Part shown: positions 31,912 to 43,367 of the stretch, in pieces
How the letters are laid out: the number at the start of each line of letters is the position of its first letter
Numbering within the stretch: position 1 is the stretch's first letter
Assembly (NCBI GenBank): GCA_963575645.1
Contig: OY754464.1
Span: 48,164,192-48,228,191 of the forward strand
Direction: 5' to 3'
Length of the DNA stretch: 64,000 nt
Source of the DNA: Xanthostigma xanthostigma
Taxonomy: Eukaryota; Arthropoda; Insecta; Raphidioptera; Raphidiidae
Position numbers and translations under genes: made by a program
Notes under the pieces: model-generated
Told to the model about the DNA's origin: nothing
Database searches by the model: none
What the model saw: the letters and a program-made list of their open reading frames with translations, nothing else

Positions 31912-32430
31912 CAAACTTCATATGTTCGCTTCCCACTATGCATGTATTGAAGTTTGCTTTGTAGATGGCTTTGGTGGGCGTGGAGTGATAGTTCGAATGT
32001 TAACAAAAGTGGACGTTATTGTCTCCGAACAGAACACACCCTATGACGCCGCGTTTGTTTCTGGGCGTTTGTCCATGTCGCCCACTTGACAACATACTGT
32101 TTCCTGATTGGTCTTTCTCAAAACAAGCAGACAAGCTAGTACGAAAAATAGCCACAGTTCTAATTTTGACATCCATCTTGTAACGTCGCACGCGAGCTCG
32201 CATTGACGTCATTTCCATTCCATTGTTAGGTTCTGCGAGGCGATTGGATTAGTTATGTATGGTTGTCACAGTCCGTCTATACACGTTGGTGCAATCTTTT
32301 GTACTTTATTACCTTGTTGAAATGGTGTCCACTATCTTGCAACTCGCTAATGGTTAAAAAGAATTAAGAAGAGACTGATACGTATAACCCGATAATCTTA
32401 AAATTTATTTTAGAAATACCATCGGCATTT
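31912..32430. other. CpG-richer non-coding stretch with a CRE-like site
   Basis: Bases 31780-32320 hold more CG dinucleotides than the surroundings. TGACGTCA, a CREB-type site, is at 32204-32211 and ATTGG (inverse CCAAT) near 32241. There is no TATA box or convincing exon. It may be an element's promoter or a true regulatory site; I cannot tell. Confidence 0.3.
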
Positions 32431-33190
32431 TGGATAATATGAGAAATCAGCGGCCAGTGACGTAGTGATTTTGACTGTGACATATTTTTATTTTTTTTAA
32501 ATAAGATTGGCGATTATATCACAATTTGTGGAGTCGTTTTGGGCAGAATTTCTGCGTGATTTAGTTGACGTTTTGGTTGGTCAACCTTTTGTGGTTGAAT
32601 TTGTTTTATTGTTGTACTGGTAGTGGCGCGGCTTGTGGTCGCGTGTTGTTGGGGTCTGTGTCCTTATTTATTTATTTATTGGTTGAGTTTTACGTGTTTG
32701 TTGTTGAGTTGTTATTTTTTTATTTCGATTATTTATTTTGGTTTGGTGGAGGAGAGTAGGTGGCCAATTTTTTTGTGCACTCAAACGTGGACGATTTGAG
32801 GTAGCCTCGCCCAGTTAAAGTCCTGGCGCCCATTTAAACCGGTCGGTTATAAACTGGTGCGAATATTTAACATAAAAAAAACCCTGCCTAATTTCCTGAT
32901 TTGCTAGTTTTTAGTCATTTTTTGTTTTAGTGGTTGGAGGCCGGATTTTTTATTTTAGGCTTCGGTCATTTCAGTTTGTGTCGTCGCTAGTTCGCTAGAG
33001 AGTGGAAAGATTTTCATTTGTTTGGAACATCTGGTTGCCCACATTTTTATCTCTTCCCTCGGGTACCCACGCCTAGCCGGTGGTCGCTTATTGACGAGTT
33101 AATTTTGACTGTTTCTACAATTTTAATTTTCGGCTGGTTAACCGTCATTGTGCATATAGATAATTAATGTTAAAAATGTAAATAAAAAAC
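32431..33190 (+). other. G+T-rich, strand-asymmetric stretch ending in AATAAA
   Basis: From 32530 to 32770 the plus strand is strongly G/T-rich, with runs such as GTTGTTGAGTTGTT. An AATAAA-type signal lies near 33181. No coding frame with a known domain exists. It could be a solo LTR or a transcribed untranslated region, but I found no second copy of it in the window. Confidence 0.3.
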
Positions 33191-33639
33191 AGGATTGTTT
33201 GAAAATCCAAATTCTTATTCACGATAAAAATATATAGGTATTGTTGAAACTGCGAACTAATAGGTTTTTTTTATCGATGTAACTTACACTTTTTTTTTAA
33301 TATATTGATTTTTGGCTTCTACGATATTGTAATTAGCCACGTCTGAATTGTCTAAATTACTTTTAAATAATAAAATAAATTTAAAAAAAGGGGGCAAAAA
33401 TATCCAAATACACACAACACTGGGATACAAATTGGATGGACCAGAGGATTTGCGTGGGAAGGACCATGGAGTTGCATTGGGCTCGACTCCGAAGGACAAA
33501 CGTACAAGAGAGCCAGGAACACGGACTAACTTACACTTACTTAAAATAAAAAATTAAAAAAAAAATAAAAATATATGAGAAATATATTATATATAATATA
33601 TAAATATCAAGTGGAAATAAAATGGAGTAGGAAAAATAA
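33191..33639. other. non-coding stretch
   Basis: A frame at 33348-33557 reads GPEDLRGKDHGVALGSTPKD, which looks non-random but which I cannot place. The rest is A-rich and leads into the SINE tail at 33595-33640. Confidence 0.3.
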
Positions 33640-33730
33640 ACTCCAATGATGTTGGCGGGAATCGAACCCTAGACCCTGCCATTACTGGCCTTACGTCTTA
33701 ACCGCTCGGCCACTAAGCGGTAATAGTAAA
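33640..33730 (-). repeat. tRNA-like SINE head, minus strand
   Basis: On the minus strand, an A box (TGGCCGAGCGGTTAAG, 33712-33697) and a B box (GGTTCGATTCCCGCC, 33668-33654) are spaced as in tRNA-Ser/Leu. Text beyond, ATATCAAGTGGAAATAAAAT, matches the body next to the tRNA-like heads in element U. It is a polymerase III promoter of tRNA origin, most likely a SINE. Confidence 0.75.
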
Positions 33731-33975
33731 CTGCTACGGGTGATACGAAAATTTGCTGAGACGAAAGTCACGTGGTCACAGAACTATAAAACTTGGAAAC
33801 TGGCCTCATATACACAACGTTATATGGGAAACAGGCAAAATCAATGTATAAGAATACGTTAGAGATTCGTCGGCACTTAGCACAGAAAAGAATCTCTGAC
33901 GAGATTCTTCGATACATGCATTGCAAAGTTTCGTTACACTTTCATTGCCTAAAGAAGTTTTACTTCAAAAAATCG

Positions 33976-34386
33976 TTAAAAGTTCGCAGCCAGGGAACGA
34001 TGACGACGGTTCACTCTCCTCTCGAAATTTTGGCAGATAGAATAAACATGACAATTTTTAAAAATTACCGGAAAATGGGAGTATAAGAAATGACGGAACT
34101 CACAAAACCTTCTCCAAAGTATTTTTCTGATTACGCCGTTGTTATATATAAAATCTATCAAAGTGTCGACAGTGGAATAACTATGCTGATATTTTTCTGT
34201 ATACTGTGGTTTAGTTCCATAAGTCAACACTTCTGGTATTTTCTTATTCAATTTTAAAACGAAAACAAGGTATGTTGGCAGTTGGAGCAAGACAGCTTTA
34301 TATATTATATCTCTCCTGGAAAAGATTTGTGTAAACAAGCATATTGAAATCTTATCGTTTTGTTGACATTGAAATCGGACATACAT
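33976..34386 (-). CDS. unrecognised frame, 136 codons
   Basis: An ATG frame on the minus strand begins MYVRFQCQQNDKISICLF and ends RRHRSLAANF. I see no signal, domain or repeat match. It overlaps a plus-strand frame (33793-34086) that is equally anonymous. The composition does not differ from the surroundings, so it may be chance. Listed only because it is one of the longer ATG frames outside elements. Confidence 0.15.
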   Translation of the reverse strand: MYVRFQCQQNDKISICLFTQIFSRRDIIYKAVLLQLPTYLVFVLKLNKKIPEVLTYGTKPQYTEKYQHSYSTVDTLIDFIYNNGVIRKILWRRFCEFRHFLYSHFPVIFKNCHVYSICQNFERRVNRRHRSLAANF

Positions 34387-34965
34387 ATTTTATAAAAAAA
34401 ATCTGTCAATACTATTACTAACGTGTTCCATTTTATCTTTTTTGTCTTATTTTTTTGCATACGACGATCAGAAGAATCGTTAATCTTGATATGCTTGATA
34501 ACAATCGATTGTATTTCACTAATATACGCAGACTTTGAAAAACTGTTCAAAATTTGCATGAAATATGTTTTATTTCAAAGCTGCGAGAGGACAGATTGAT
34601 AAAACGATTAGCGTGCTCAGTGTTGCCATCTTCGTGCTTTTGAAATTAGTGGTTTTGATGTTCCCATGGTCGTAATATTTTTTTTTGTGGTTAGTGCTTT
34701 TTCAAATCTATACTCTCTATATAGGTATCTAAATCACTACCTATGTCAATAGTTAATGTCCGGAAAAATATTCTGACCTTTGGGTCAAACTATAGTTTGT
34801 TCGAATCTCACCTCCATTCATAGATTTTTTTATGTTGTTTTAATTTGATATAGTTAGACGCTAATTACCTTAGTTTTTGAGTGCTTTAAGCCTCGAAGGG
34901 AGAAGTACAAAATGCAAAATATGAATTTTTTGAAAATGACGTGATTAGGTAATACCTACTATTTA
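34387..34965. other. non-coding stretch with a weak B-box-like motif
   Basis: GTTCGAATC at 34800 resembles a tRNA B box, but no A box is at the right distance. Nothing else is seen. Confidence 0.35.
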
Positions 34966-35348
34966 GGGGCCATCCATAAATTACGTCACACGAATTTTAG
35001 GGCTTTTTAACCCCTCCCCCCGTTCTTGTCACAGGTTGTCACATTTTCAGAACTCTCTCCCCCTGATGTGACGTCACACATTTTTTAAATTTATTCATGT
35101 ACCTATTTAAAAATAATCAAAAGAAAACAGTTATTTTTATTTTTTTCTTATTTTTATTAAATAATCTTATAGCGAGAGTGCTAAATTATTAATAAATATA
35201 AATTAAGTTTTTTATTCACATATAAATTTCGCGTTATGGATTTTGAATTTTAACATGTGACGTCACAAAGCTTTTGACCCCTCTGCCATGTCACATTCCG
35301 GTGATACCCCCCCCCCATTAGCGTGTGACGTAATTTATGGATGACCCC
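34966..35348. mobile_element. MITE with GGGGCCATCCATAAATTACG ends
   Basis: The terminal inverted repeats GGGGCCATCCATAAATTACG plus TCACAC (34966) and the inverse ending GACCCC at 35348 match over about 26 bases. Such ends, built on CCATAAATTACGTCAC, are known from many insect genomes. GTGACGTCAC palindromes occur inside at about 35068 and 35258. The target duplication is ambiguous and I leave the superfamily open. Confidence 0.8.
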
Positions 35349-35490
35349 CTTAACTATAAAAGCGTTTCAGTGGATCGAATAAAAACCGATTTAAGCACGT
35401 AGCTTACACAAAAAACTTAAAAATAAAATAGATAAAAACGCATTTTAGGTTAACGTTTTTATTATATACAATCAATGATGACTATTAGAA

Positions 35491-35670
35491 GATCGTAGGT
35501 TAGCAATCTGGGACTAAAATAAAATAAAATCGTGGCGGAAAATTTAGTAATATTAAGGTCGAAAATAACAGTTGAAAGCCAAATATGATTTCTATTTCCC
35601 AACATAAGTAAGTTTTTTACTAAATGAGTCCCACGATTTTATTTTAATCTGCAAATTGATAACCTACGAT
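35491..35670. mobile_element. small MITE-like inverted repeat
   Basis: GATCGTAGGTTAGCAATCTG and the block AAATAAAATCGTGG at 35491-35536 pair with 35626-35670. Only about 90 bases lie between the arms. Confidence 0.6.
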
Positions 35671-36282
35671 TATTTTCTAGATTTAGTACCTACATCATGA
35701 ATTATAAACTGTTTAACTTAAAAAGCGTATTATCAATGTTTTTACTCTTAATCGTAGTCCTAAAAATTACAAAATTAATAGCGAAAGTATGTTTGTAATC
35801 TCTTCAAAAACAACAAAGTTATGCTACTTACTTCAAAGTTTATATTGGACAGTTCTTCGCACTAAACCGTTCTTAGTGCGGATAACGTCTCGCGACACAA
35901 GTGTCATATTTGTAGTAACTAAGAATATAGGAAATCATAATGCCAACAAATAACATTTGAATAAATGTAAAAATTAATGTAATGCCAATTTCAAAGTTTG
36001 ACATTAGATACTATATATTTTTACTTATTAGTTACTTTAACTACTAATATGATTTAGTGCCGTAGAACGTCATAATGGCTGACCAGGCGTTGATCAGTCT
36101 CGTTGCGACCCCGCATATAAAAATTAGAATATCTCAGTTGAATTTAAACAATGTTTTCAGCACTTTAAACTTAGCCTTGTAATCACGATGTAACATCATC
36201 ATTTTTAGTATTTTCGTCCAACTTCCTAATTTCCATTTAGCCCGTACCGTGGTACCTATAGGGGCTAAGGTGTTAACACAAC
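35671..36282. other. non-coding stretch
   Basis: No gene or clear repeat recognised. CACTAAACCGTTCTTAGTGCG at 35861 is a short local hairpin. Confidence 0.4.
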
Positions 36283-36602
36283 AAAAAACATAAACGATTT
36301 TTTTAAAAACAGGCTTTTATTAGTTGTTAATAAAAAAGAACTAAAAAGTTAGAAGTACTTTTATTCCGATTAGAAATAAGCCGTTTTAAACAAAGTTATT
36401 GCAGTCTCAATTTTCAAATAGAAGCTTGTTACACCCTTTTTTTTCCTCTCTTGCTATTAAAAGGTAAAATGCTTTTATTTGAAAATTGAGACTGTGGTAA
36501 GTACGTATAAATCGCAATAAAATTATTTTTATCTTTTAAGCTCTTTTTTATTAACAACTAATAAAAGCTTGTTTAAAAAAATTGTTTATTTATATTTAAG
36601 TT
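36283..36602. mobile_element. foldback element with two nested inverted pairs
   Basis: CTTTTATTAGTTGTTAATAA at 36314 pairs with its inverse near 36548, and GTCTCAATTTTCAAATA at 36400 with its inverse near 36476. A half copy lies at 17570-17700. No coding frame. Confidence 0.65.
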
Positions 36603-37745
36603 TTTAGTGTGCTTTATTAAAAGTGCGATTTGCAACTGAGCGATAGTCGGACCGATCAGTTAGTTATAATAATAATAATAATATATCTTTATTCCATCAT
36701 ACTGAGTACAATGTAGAATGGGTCAACATTAACAATTTCCAAGTGATATTGTATTGTTATCTACATACGTATGAAAAATTTTAGCTCAATCGGAAACCAG
36801 GAAGTGGTCAAATGTCACTTCCAAGATTTGATTTCAGACAGACTGACACCGGGACAGGTGAAACTAAATAAAAGCTTGTAATTAAATTTCTATTCACGTG
36901 TGCAATGCTGCAGGTAACGTTTAGTATTTTAATTAATGTCTACTTTTATAATAATTAGCGCAAATCTTAAAGTAACTCGAATTTCGTGACTAAAAAAGTT
37001 TGTACGTTTGCTCCTTTACCAAAAATACGCAAGAATTTTTAGAACATTCTGTATTCAAAGTATTATTGAATATGAATATCGATTTGTATTTCCTCAATAT
37101 GAATTGGCGATGCGATAATGTTTTGTGAACGTATTTAGTCCCGTAACATTTTGCCGTAAATATTGTTTCGTTTTATGAATGAAAAACTGCAAACAAAACC
37201 ACTAATCGTTTTGATATCAAGGTTTGTAATCCTCTTTTCTGAATAAAAACATTCCTGCGTAAAAATCATTGCCACATTTATCTGTTCACTTTTTCAAATC
37301 GGTACACCTATGTAGCAATCCTTTTCACTGCTTTATATATTCGATATAATAAAAAAATAACGCTAACATTTTGTGAAGTCGGCAATTATATGAGTTATGA
37401 TCGTTCAGAAGTTGTTTGAGAAAAGAAACAATTACCTACATAACGTATCTATAATATGTACCCGCATTGAGTTTACAAAAGGTGTAATGGTGCCAACGAC
37501 AGAAATATTACATGGTGCAACTCGCTTGACACGGCCCTTTCTTTTCGCAAAGTACAAATAATACCCAGTGCTAAAAACTCGATTCTTAAAAAATATAGTT
37601 TTGAAAGAAATCTGAAAAACTGCCGTAACATTTTCATTGACAAACAGTTGTTGGCAGTTCCATCGGTAATCCATCCAAATTTACTTATGTAATTAGAAAA
37701 TCTAAATTTCTATATAATGATGTAACTTTGTTGAGAACAATATAA
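36603..37745. other. non-coding stretch with an AAT microsatellite
   Basis: A run of AAT triplets lies at 36668-36685. Bases 36755-36860 resemble element tail text. No gene is seen, and the minus-strand frame at 37432-37674 has no known domain. Confidence 0.4.
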
Positions 37746-38261
37746 TATTATGGCTTTATTTTTCCACGTATGAAGTATGGAATACTGGCTTGAGGCAATA
37801 GCTCACATTCCAAAGATATATTTATACTTAAAAAAAAAATTGTTCGCATCATGTATGGACTTAGATGGTCTGATTCAGGTAGGGGTCTATTTAAAAATAA
37901 TAAAATTCTAACCGTCCCATGTATTTTTCTTTATTATTGCTTAATTTATGCGCGTCAACACTTACATTTGTATGCATGTGCAAATACTGTACATGATCAC
38001 AACACTCGTCAAAATAAATTATTAGTAAGACCGAAAGGGCATATAAATCTATTTTTAAATAGTCCCCATAATTTCGCCATCAAAGCTTATAATAAATTGC
38101 CCACATATAGAAACTTGGCTTCTCTAACGGCATATAAAAATAAAATAAAACAATTTTTAATTGAATCTGAATTTTACACTATTAATGAATTTTTAAATTT
38201 ACAATTTAAGCTTTTATGTAACTATGACATGTCAAATAAATGTATTTCACGTTTCCATTGA
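37746..38261 (+). pseudogene. LINE reverse transcriptase C-terminal region, one stop
   Basis: The frame begins YYGFIFPRMKYGILA, has TGA at 37791-37793 where the family has tryptophan, then GNSSHSKDIFILKKKIVRIM, ILTVPCIFLYY, HDHNTRQNKLLVR and the terminal YTINEFLNLQF before a stop at 38259-38261. This is the region behind the palm and thumb of Jockey/CR1-like LINE polymerases. Only about 170 codons remain of a protein of usually more than 900. Apart from the one stop the frame is open, so the copy is fairly young. A TACTATACTATACC tail follows at 38270-38290. Confidence 0.85.
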
Positions 38262-38340
38262 CAAATAAAATATACTATACTATACCTACTATACATACAT
38301 AATTATATAAATCCGCCATGTTAGGAACAATTATAACAGT

Positions 38341-38664
38341 TTTGTTTCGCTTGATCATCAATACAATACAAGAAATAGAGACAATTTGACTAGCACCAGA
38401 CGTAATTTAACATTGTATCAGAAATGTCCATTATACTGCAGTACTAAAATGTACAATCTTCTACCCGAAGAAATAAAAAATGTTTATAATTGTCAACAGT
38501 TTAAGAAAAGACTTATGGCCTTCTTAACTAGTAAATGTTTTTACAATATTAACGAATTTTGTAACTTTATCTGTGTAATTGACTTTCCGTATACAATTTC
38601 TTGTCAATTGAGCAATAAAAAATTACTATTATTATTATTATTATATGAATGCACTAATAAGTAG
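38341..38664 (+). pseudogene. second LINE C-terminal fragment
   Basis: Starting with DHQYNTRNRDNL at 38353, it continues CPLYCSTKMYNLLPEEIKN, FKKRLMAFL and YNINEFCNF and stops at 38662-38664 after a leucine run encoded by an ATT/TTA microsatellite. It is the same part of the same polymerase class as the preceding feature but a different subfamily. It is truncated at its 5' side near 38340. Confidence 0.8.
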
Positions 38665-38677
38665 AAAATAAATTTCT

Positions 38678-39034
38678 TTTATTCAACACGCGTGAGTAAT
38701 ATGTAATTTCGGGGCCTTGCTAAACTCGGGAGAAATAATAAATTACTTCATGTTGACGCGTAGAGTGCTAATAATAAGCCGTACAGTGTGATAATGAATT
38801 TTCTGGACCAATAGAAACTCAGTAGCCAGCCCAAGCGTGAAATAATGAAAAAAAACTGCACGCAGCTTCTGGACCAATAGGAACGTGGTAGGCGGTAGGT
38901 ACTGTATATATGAAAACAGCATCGCAATTCAGCGAAAGTCATGGCAATCTTGTGTGGGTACGTCAATCAATGAAGTGATTTATTATTTTTCCCTCTTTAC
39001 CCCGATTACATATTACTCCTGCTAGTTGAATAAA
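38678..39034. mobile_element. TIR element containing CCAAT/TATA promoter-like text
   Basis: TTATTCAACACGCGTGAGTA at 38681 pairs with the inverse of 38998-39032 over about 35 bases with some mismatches. Inside are two copies of CTGGACCAATAG (about 38803 and 38871) and TGTATATATG at 38905. No frame of note. The arrangement looks like a promoter of the element's former gene. Confidence 0.5.
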
Positions 39035-39035
39035 G

Positions 39036-39165
39036 TATTATGTGCGACCATTGATCGAAGGAGAATATTCCACTCGCGTGCGTTTTACCGCACTCGCTAC
39101 GCTCGTGCGGCAAATTTCACGCTCATGGAATCTTCTCCTTCTGTCACTAGTCGCACAATATACTA
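39036..39165. repeat. hairpin with GCACTCGCTACGCTCGTGC core
   Basis: The arms from GTGCGACCATTGATCGAAGG (39041) and from the inverse ending near 39160 pair imperfectly; the centre is GCACTCGCTACGCTCGTGC, itself a near-palindrome. Such cores are frequent in insect MITEs. Confidence 0.55.
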
Positions 39166-40045
39166 TTACTATTCTATTGTTGAGGAAAACGTTCGAAATT
39201 TATTTGTTACTTTTCAGTGCGTTAATTAAGCGTGTTTTTAGATGTAATAAAAAGCGTTTAAATACCTCTGGTAAAGCTTATTTTCCAATTTATTGTTCCT
39301 CAACCAAATAAATCTCCTTCAATACATATTTTTGGAACAAAACTTCTACTAATAATAAAAAAACAACATTGTAGTATATATTTCTTCTACGAATGCGCCG
39401 ATTTTTCTCAAAAATTTATTATAGAAAACTCCCGTAAAACAAAATAATAAGCCGCTATGAAAAGTATACCATTATTATACAAAAACAACATTATAATATA
39501 TATTTCTTTTGCGCTCTTTCGCCTCTTCATATATACATATCAAAAAACCTCCCAAGATTTGGTTTAATTCCGCTCATCCCGGGTGTTGGAACGGTAAAAA
39601 ATTTAAAAATGACGTTCGCATCTGTCATTGTAATATGTTCTAATAATTAGTTATTCAAATCGTTAACTCAGAAGGCGTTGCATTTTACAAAACATTAATG
39701 TCAAAGGACTGACTAATATTTGAAATGACATCCGTTTTTGAACAAATGCAATCTTTTTATTTTTAGACAGTACATACGCAATCTTTAAATAGTTGGCAAA
39801 ACCAAAAGTGCACATCCCGCAAGTTTTCCACTGTATGATAAAAAAATAACAATTAAAAAATATTTTTTTAAAAAGATTTAAAAATTTAAAGAAATAAATA
39901 ATTAAAAATTGAAAAAATATTTTTTTTAAGTTTGCAAAAATAAAAAAAATTAAGAACTATACATAATATAATATAATATAATAATTAATATCAAGTGGAA
40001 TAAAATAAAACAAAATAAAGAGAAAAAAAAAAGAAAAAAAACAAT

Positions 40046-40120
40046 GATCTCGTAAGGAATCGAACCCAGGACCTTGCCCTTGGGGATCCAACGGCATAAC
40101 CATTACGCCACGGCGCCCTA
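40046..40120 (-). repeat. tRNA-like head inside U1
   Basis: On the minus strand an A box (TGGCGTAATGGTTATG, 40110-40095) and a B box (GGGTTCGATTCC, 40067-40056) lie in tRNA spacing. The arms are too degraded for a working cloverleaf. Confidence 0.7.
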
Positions 40121-40377
40121 CTACGTGTAGTGGTGTTATCACGGTATAGAAGTGTAGCACTTGTTTTATGGATTACACTATATTTACACAGCAATTATTA
40201 TATTGTTTTTTTAAACTATTAGCTGTCAAAAATAATAAAATAAAACTGTTTATAAAAATTAAACTACTGAACACATTTTAGTGAATTTAAATAGGGTTCT
40301 GGTCTGATAGTAAACAAAGTGAATAAAATATAACCCAAGGCAATCCGACCAAAATTGCGATCTGTAGAGTCGTGACG

Positions 40378-40402
40378 TACGTACATACGTACATACGTAC
40401 AG
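40378..40402 (+). repeat. ACGT-type microsatellite in U1
   Basis: CGTACGTACATACGTACATACG-type repeats vary in length between U copies (46069-46098 and 46855-46893), an ordinary slippage site. Confidence 0.8.
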
Positions 40403-40735
40403 ACCAACCGACAACTGCTGTTTGTGATTTTCAATTACAATTTTAATAGTATTTATGAACTCGAATTGATTTAAAAATGGTTCTGTTTTATAGATTAGAA
40501 TCTTCTCTTTTCAAAAAGCTTCAATTTGAATGGATTTCGTGTGAAATTAACTTAGATATAACTTCTTATATGAACGAAAGTCAGCTCTGACGCACAAAGC
40601 GAAATAAAGCACATACCGCTAGTTTAGCGGTATGTGCAATTACCATATCACAGTGTGCAACAGACGAAGACGACCGATCCCCGCGCGCGATGTAATAGAC
40701 AAAATTGAATGTATACAGCTTGTTAGTGTATTTGC

Positions 40736-43367
40736 CATAAAGCACTTACACTATTGGCGTCGGTCGGATGGCGGGACCTAGGGGTCGTGCCAAAATTTAT
40801 CGACGTTTCATAGTCTCCTAAACACTTTGGCACCATTTTTGGAAATGTTTATATATATATGGTGTAACTAAAATTTCAAACAGAGCTGACGAGGTCTGTA
40901 ATAGATAGGCGCGTTTTCCATTTTTGTTTTATTTTTTATTTACGTTTTGAGAGCCCCTACGTTTGTGGGATCCCGAAAATCGAGCCTGTTCAGGCCGCCA
41001 GTACCTACTGACGGGCTGAACAGTGGCGGACCATACGCCACTGTTCCACGTAATACGGCTTGAAAAGTCTATGCGGTGGTCGAAAAGAATATTTGTACAT
41101 ATGTTTCAAATCGAGAACATAGTTTGTGGTAGTCTGTTTTGTATTCGTCTTAGAACACTGTTCGGAATAGGGTTTCAATTTCTGGTAGGTCGTTGAAAAT
41201 TTTAGCATCAATGAAATGAGATCGTAATCTGTGCCACGTCAGCTAGTTGAAAAACCGGTTGTTTGCGTTAAATAGTTCACATTAACTACAAAGAATGTTA
41301 GTCAGAACTGTTGCGATTTGAGTTTGTTGCCACCCAAAAACTGAAAATGTTTGTATTTCGTTGATTTTAAACATGTACAATATACATACGACATTAATTA
41401 AGTTAAGCATAGCGGACAGAACGAAAACCGCGTAAGCACGATTAGAATTCAATCATATTATGTATATTTGTATTTTTTGTGGTAACAGTTTGTTGGTTCT
41501 GATTGGCTACTGTCATTTGATAAAGACATAGAACTTTTAATAAAGAGACACACTTCGTGCTAATATATTATAATAAGCGGGTATTAATTTTGAAAAAGAG
41601 ACGTAAGTATATTTTTTGTGCTCTTTGATACGCTCACCGAACATTGAGTAAATTGCCAAAGTTTGGTATAGTAATTTATATGTGCCCACATGGTTTTAAA
41701 TAACGAACACATCAGTGCTGTGGTTTTTGTGTCGATTTCGTTTCATTCGTTGTGTTTTGTTACCGCTAGATAAAGCTTGTTGAATCGTCAACTATAGTTA
41801 ATTCTAAAAACAGAAGCAGTTGATTCGTTGACAAACGATTAACAGTTAATTTAACTAGTTTCATTGAATCAACGTACACCACTAGCTTCAACCGGGATTC
41901 CAAGATTTTGCAATTCCGGATAAGATTTTTAAACATATCAGTTCCGGAACTGAAGACATTAATTGGATTCAGAGTTCCAAAATTATTGAAAAGATTAAAA
42001 AATAATATTTTTGCTTAACTGGCCGACCAGAAAACCAGACTTTAATATAGATTTTTTACTAATGAGCACTCTATAGAGTTCCATAAAATATAAATTTTTG
42101 TTTTTAATTATTAATTATTACTCGATAATATTGTTGTCTTTTTTTGCAAACATATTTCAATTAAAAAAATATATAGTTCCAAAATATGTAAAAATAAATC
42201 GTTTATATCAACGCACTAAAATTATGAAGCAAGACGACCATAGCACAGCACAAACCTACAACCTGCACGATGTAGCACACTAGACTAGCACAAATCAGCA
42301 TAGACCAACAAAAATCGGCAACTTTATTGGTGCAGGTTCACGAACGACACATAAATAGCGCGTTAGATTGCATGTCCAGCACGGCTAGACAGAAATTGCG
42401 GGCGATCTACTATTGATCATTGCTGGCTGCTGGTAGTTGGTTGCAGGTGCTGGTCTAATGTGCGCTATACTCCGTTAAAAAACATGAATACCTTTACGAA
42501 CAGGCTTTACTGCTCTGTGCAGTGCTGGTCCATGATTAGCAAGTTGCGCGGTCTGTAAAAAGTAGGAAATTTTGTTTCACTTCTTTTAAGTTTTGAGAAA
42601 CAGAGAGAGAGAGAGAGATTGTAGATTATAGACGTTCAACATCTTAGGCTATTAACAAAGTTTTTGATAAATAAAAAAATCAGAATTTTGTCTTCTCAAA
42701 ACTACATACGACTGCAGAGTTTCACATCAATTGAACATTTAGAAGAGGGTGAAAATCGCTAGCCAATTTTTTGTACAAACAACACAAGCTCGACTAATGT
42801 AAGCGTATTAAAAAGACATTTTTCTTTTCAATTCTGTATTTTTGGACTTTTCTCAATATCGCAACTAGTTCCGGAATTCGGGAACAGAGAATCAAATATC
42901 GGAACCAGTTCCGGAATGGTGGATACTCGGAGGCCCTAGTCCTGAGGTGTACGTCGACAGAGAGTACATGTGAAGTGTGTCTACACTGCCTGGTGCCCAT
43001 ATCTTTCATTGAGAGGAAGTACCTCTAAACATGTCCCAAGTCTCTGCTTAGTTGACGTGTCGTGAATGTGTATACGTTTTGTTGGAAAAGGAACGATGCT
43101 TTGGTAAATATGAAAGCTCAGCTTTTGACGGTTGGTACACACCGGAGTTTACTGAATCAATATTGAAATTTTGTGTCTCACTTTTCAGTACAGCAGCGTA
43201 TATAAATAACTCAAACTTCTCTTGGGAAGTTTGATTACTTACATATGCACATAAAACATCAAATGAAAATATCGAAAAAGCTACATTTTTTTCTGTGTTG
43301 TATCCAGGGGCCAAACAAAATTTAAATTCGTATAGTTTTCCATTAGGAATAAACATGAAAAATCATT
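40736..43367. other. long non-coding stretch
   Basis: No gene is supported over 2.6 kb. An AG dinucleotide run is at 42602-42619. Bases 41580-41665 resemble 8140-8225. Imperfect hairpin text is at 40988-41055 (GTTCAGGC and inverse). A 102-codon ATG frame on the minus strand at 43048-43356 (MFIPNGKLYEFKF...) has no domain I recognise. Confidence 0.4.

Larger units (their letters stand above)
39791..40637. mobile_element. element U1, 847 bp, AAT target duplication
   Basis: It starts AGTTGGCAAAACC and ends in the 29-bp palindrome 40609-40637 (GCACATACCGCTA, three bases, TAGCGGTATGTGC). AAT flanks both sides (39788-39790 and 40638-40640); copy B of repeat R gives the empty site. The ends are not long inverted repeats, but GTGCACATCCCGC near the start resembles GCACATACCGC of the palindrome. 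Inside are a minus-strand tRNA-like head and an ACGT microsatellite. There is no protein-coding frame, so it depends on another enzyme. Confidence 0.8.
39300..40735 (-). repeat. repeat family R, copy C, split by element U1
   Basis: The inverse of copy B: 39320-39790 matches 25651-26050 and 24740-24800, and 40638-40735 matches 24660-24735. It shows the site of Helitron H1 without the Helitron. Confidence 0.8.

Noticed and set aside
34730..34815. tRNA-like gene ending in GTTCGAATC
   Set aside because: No A box at the needed distance and no stem pairing.
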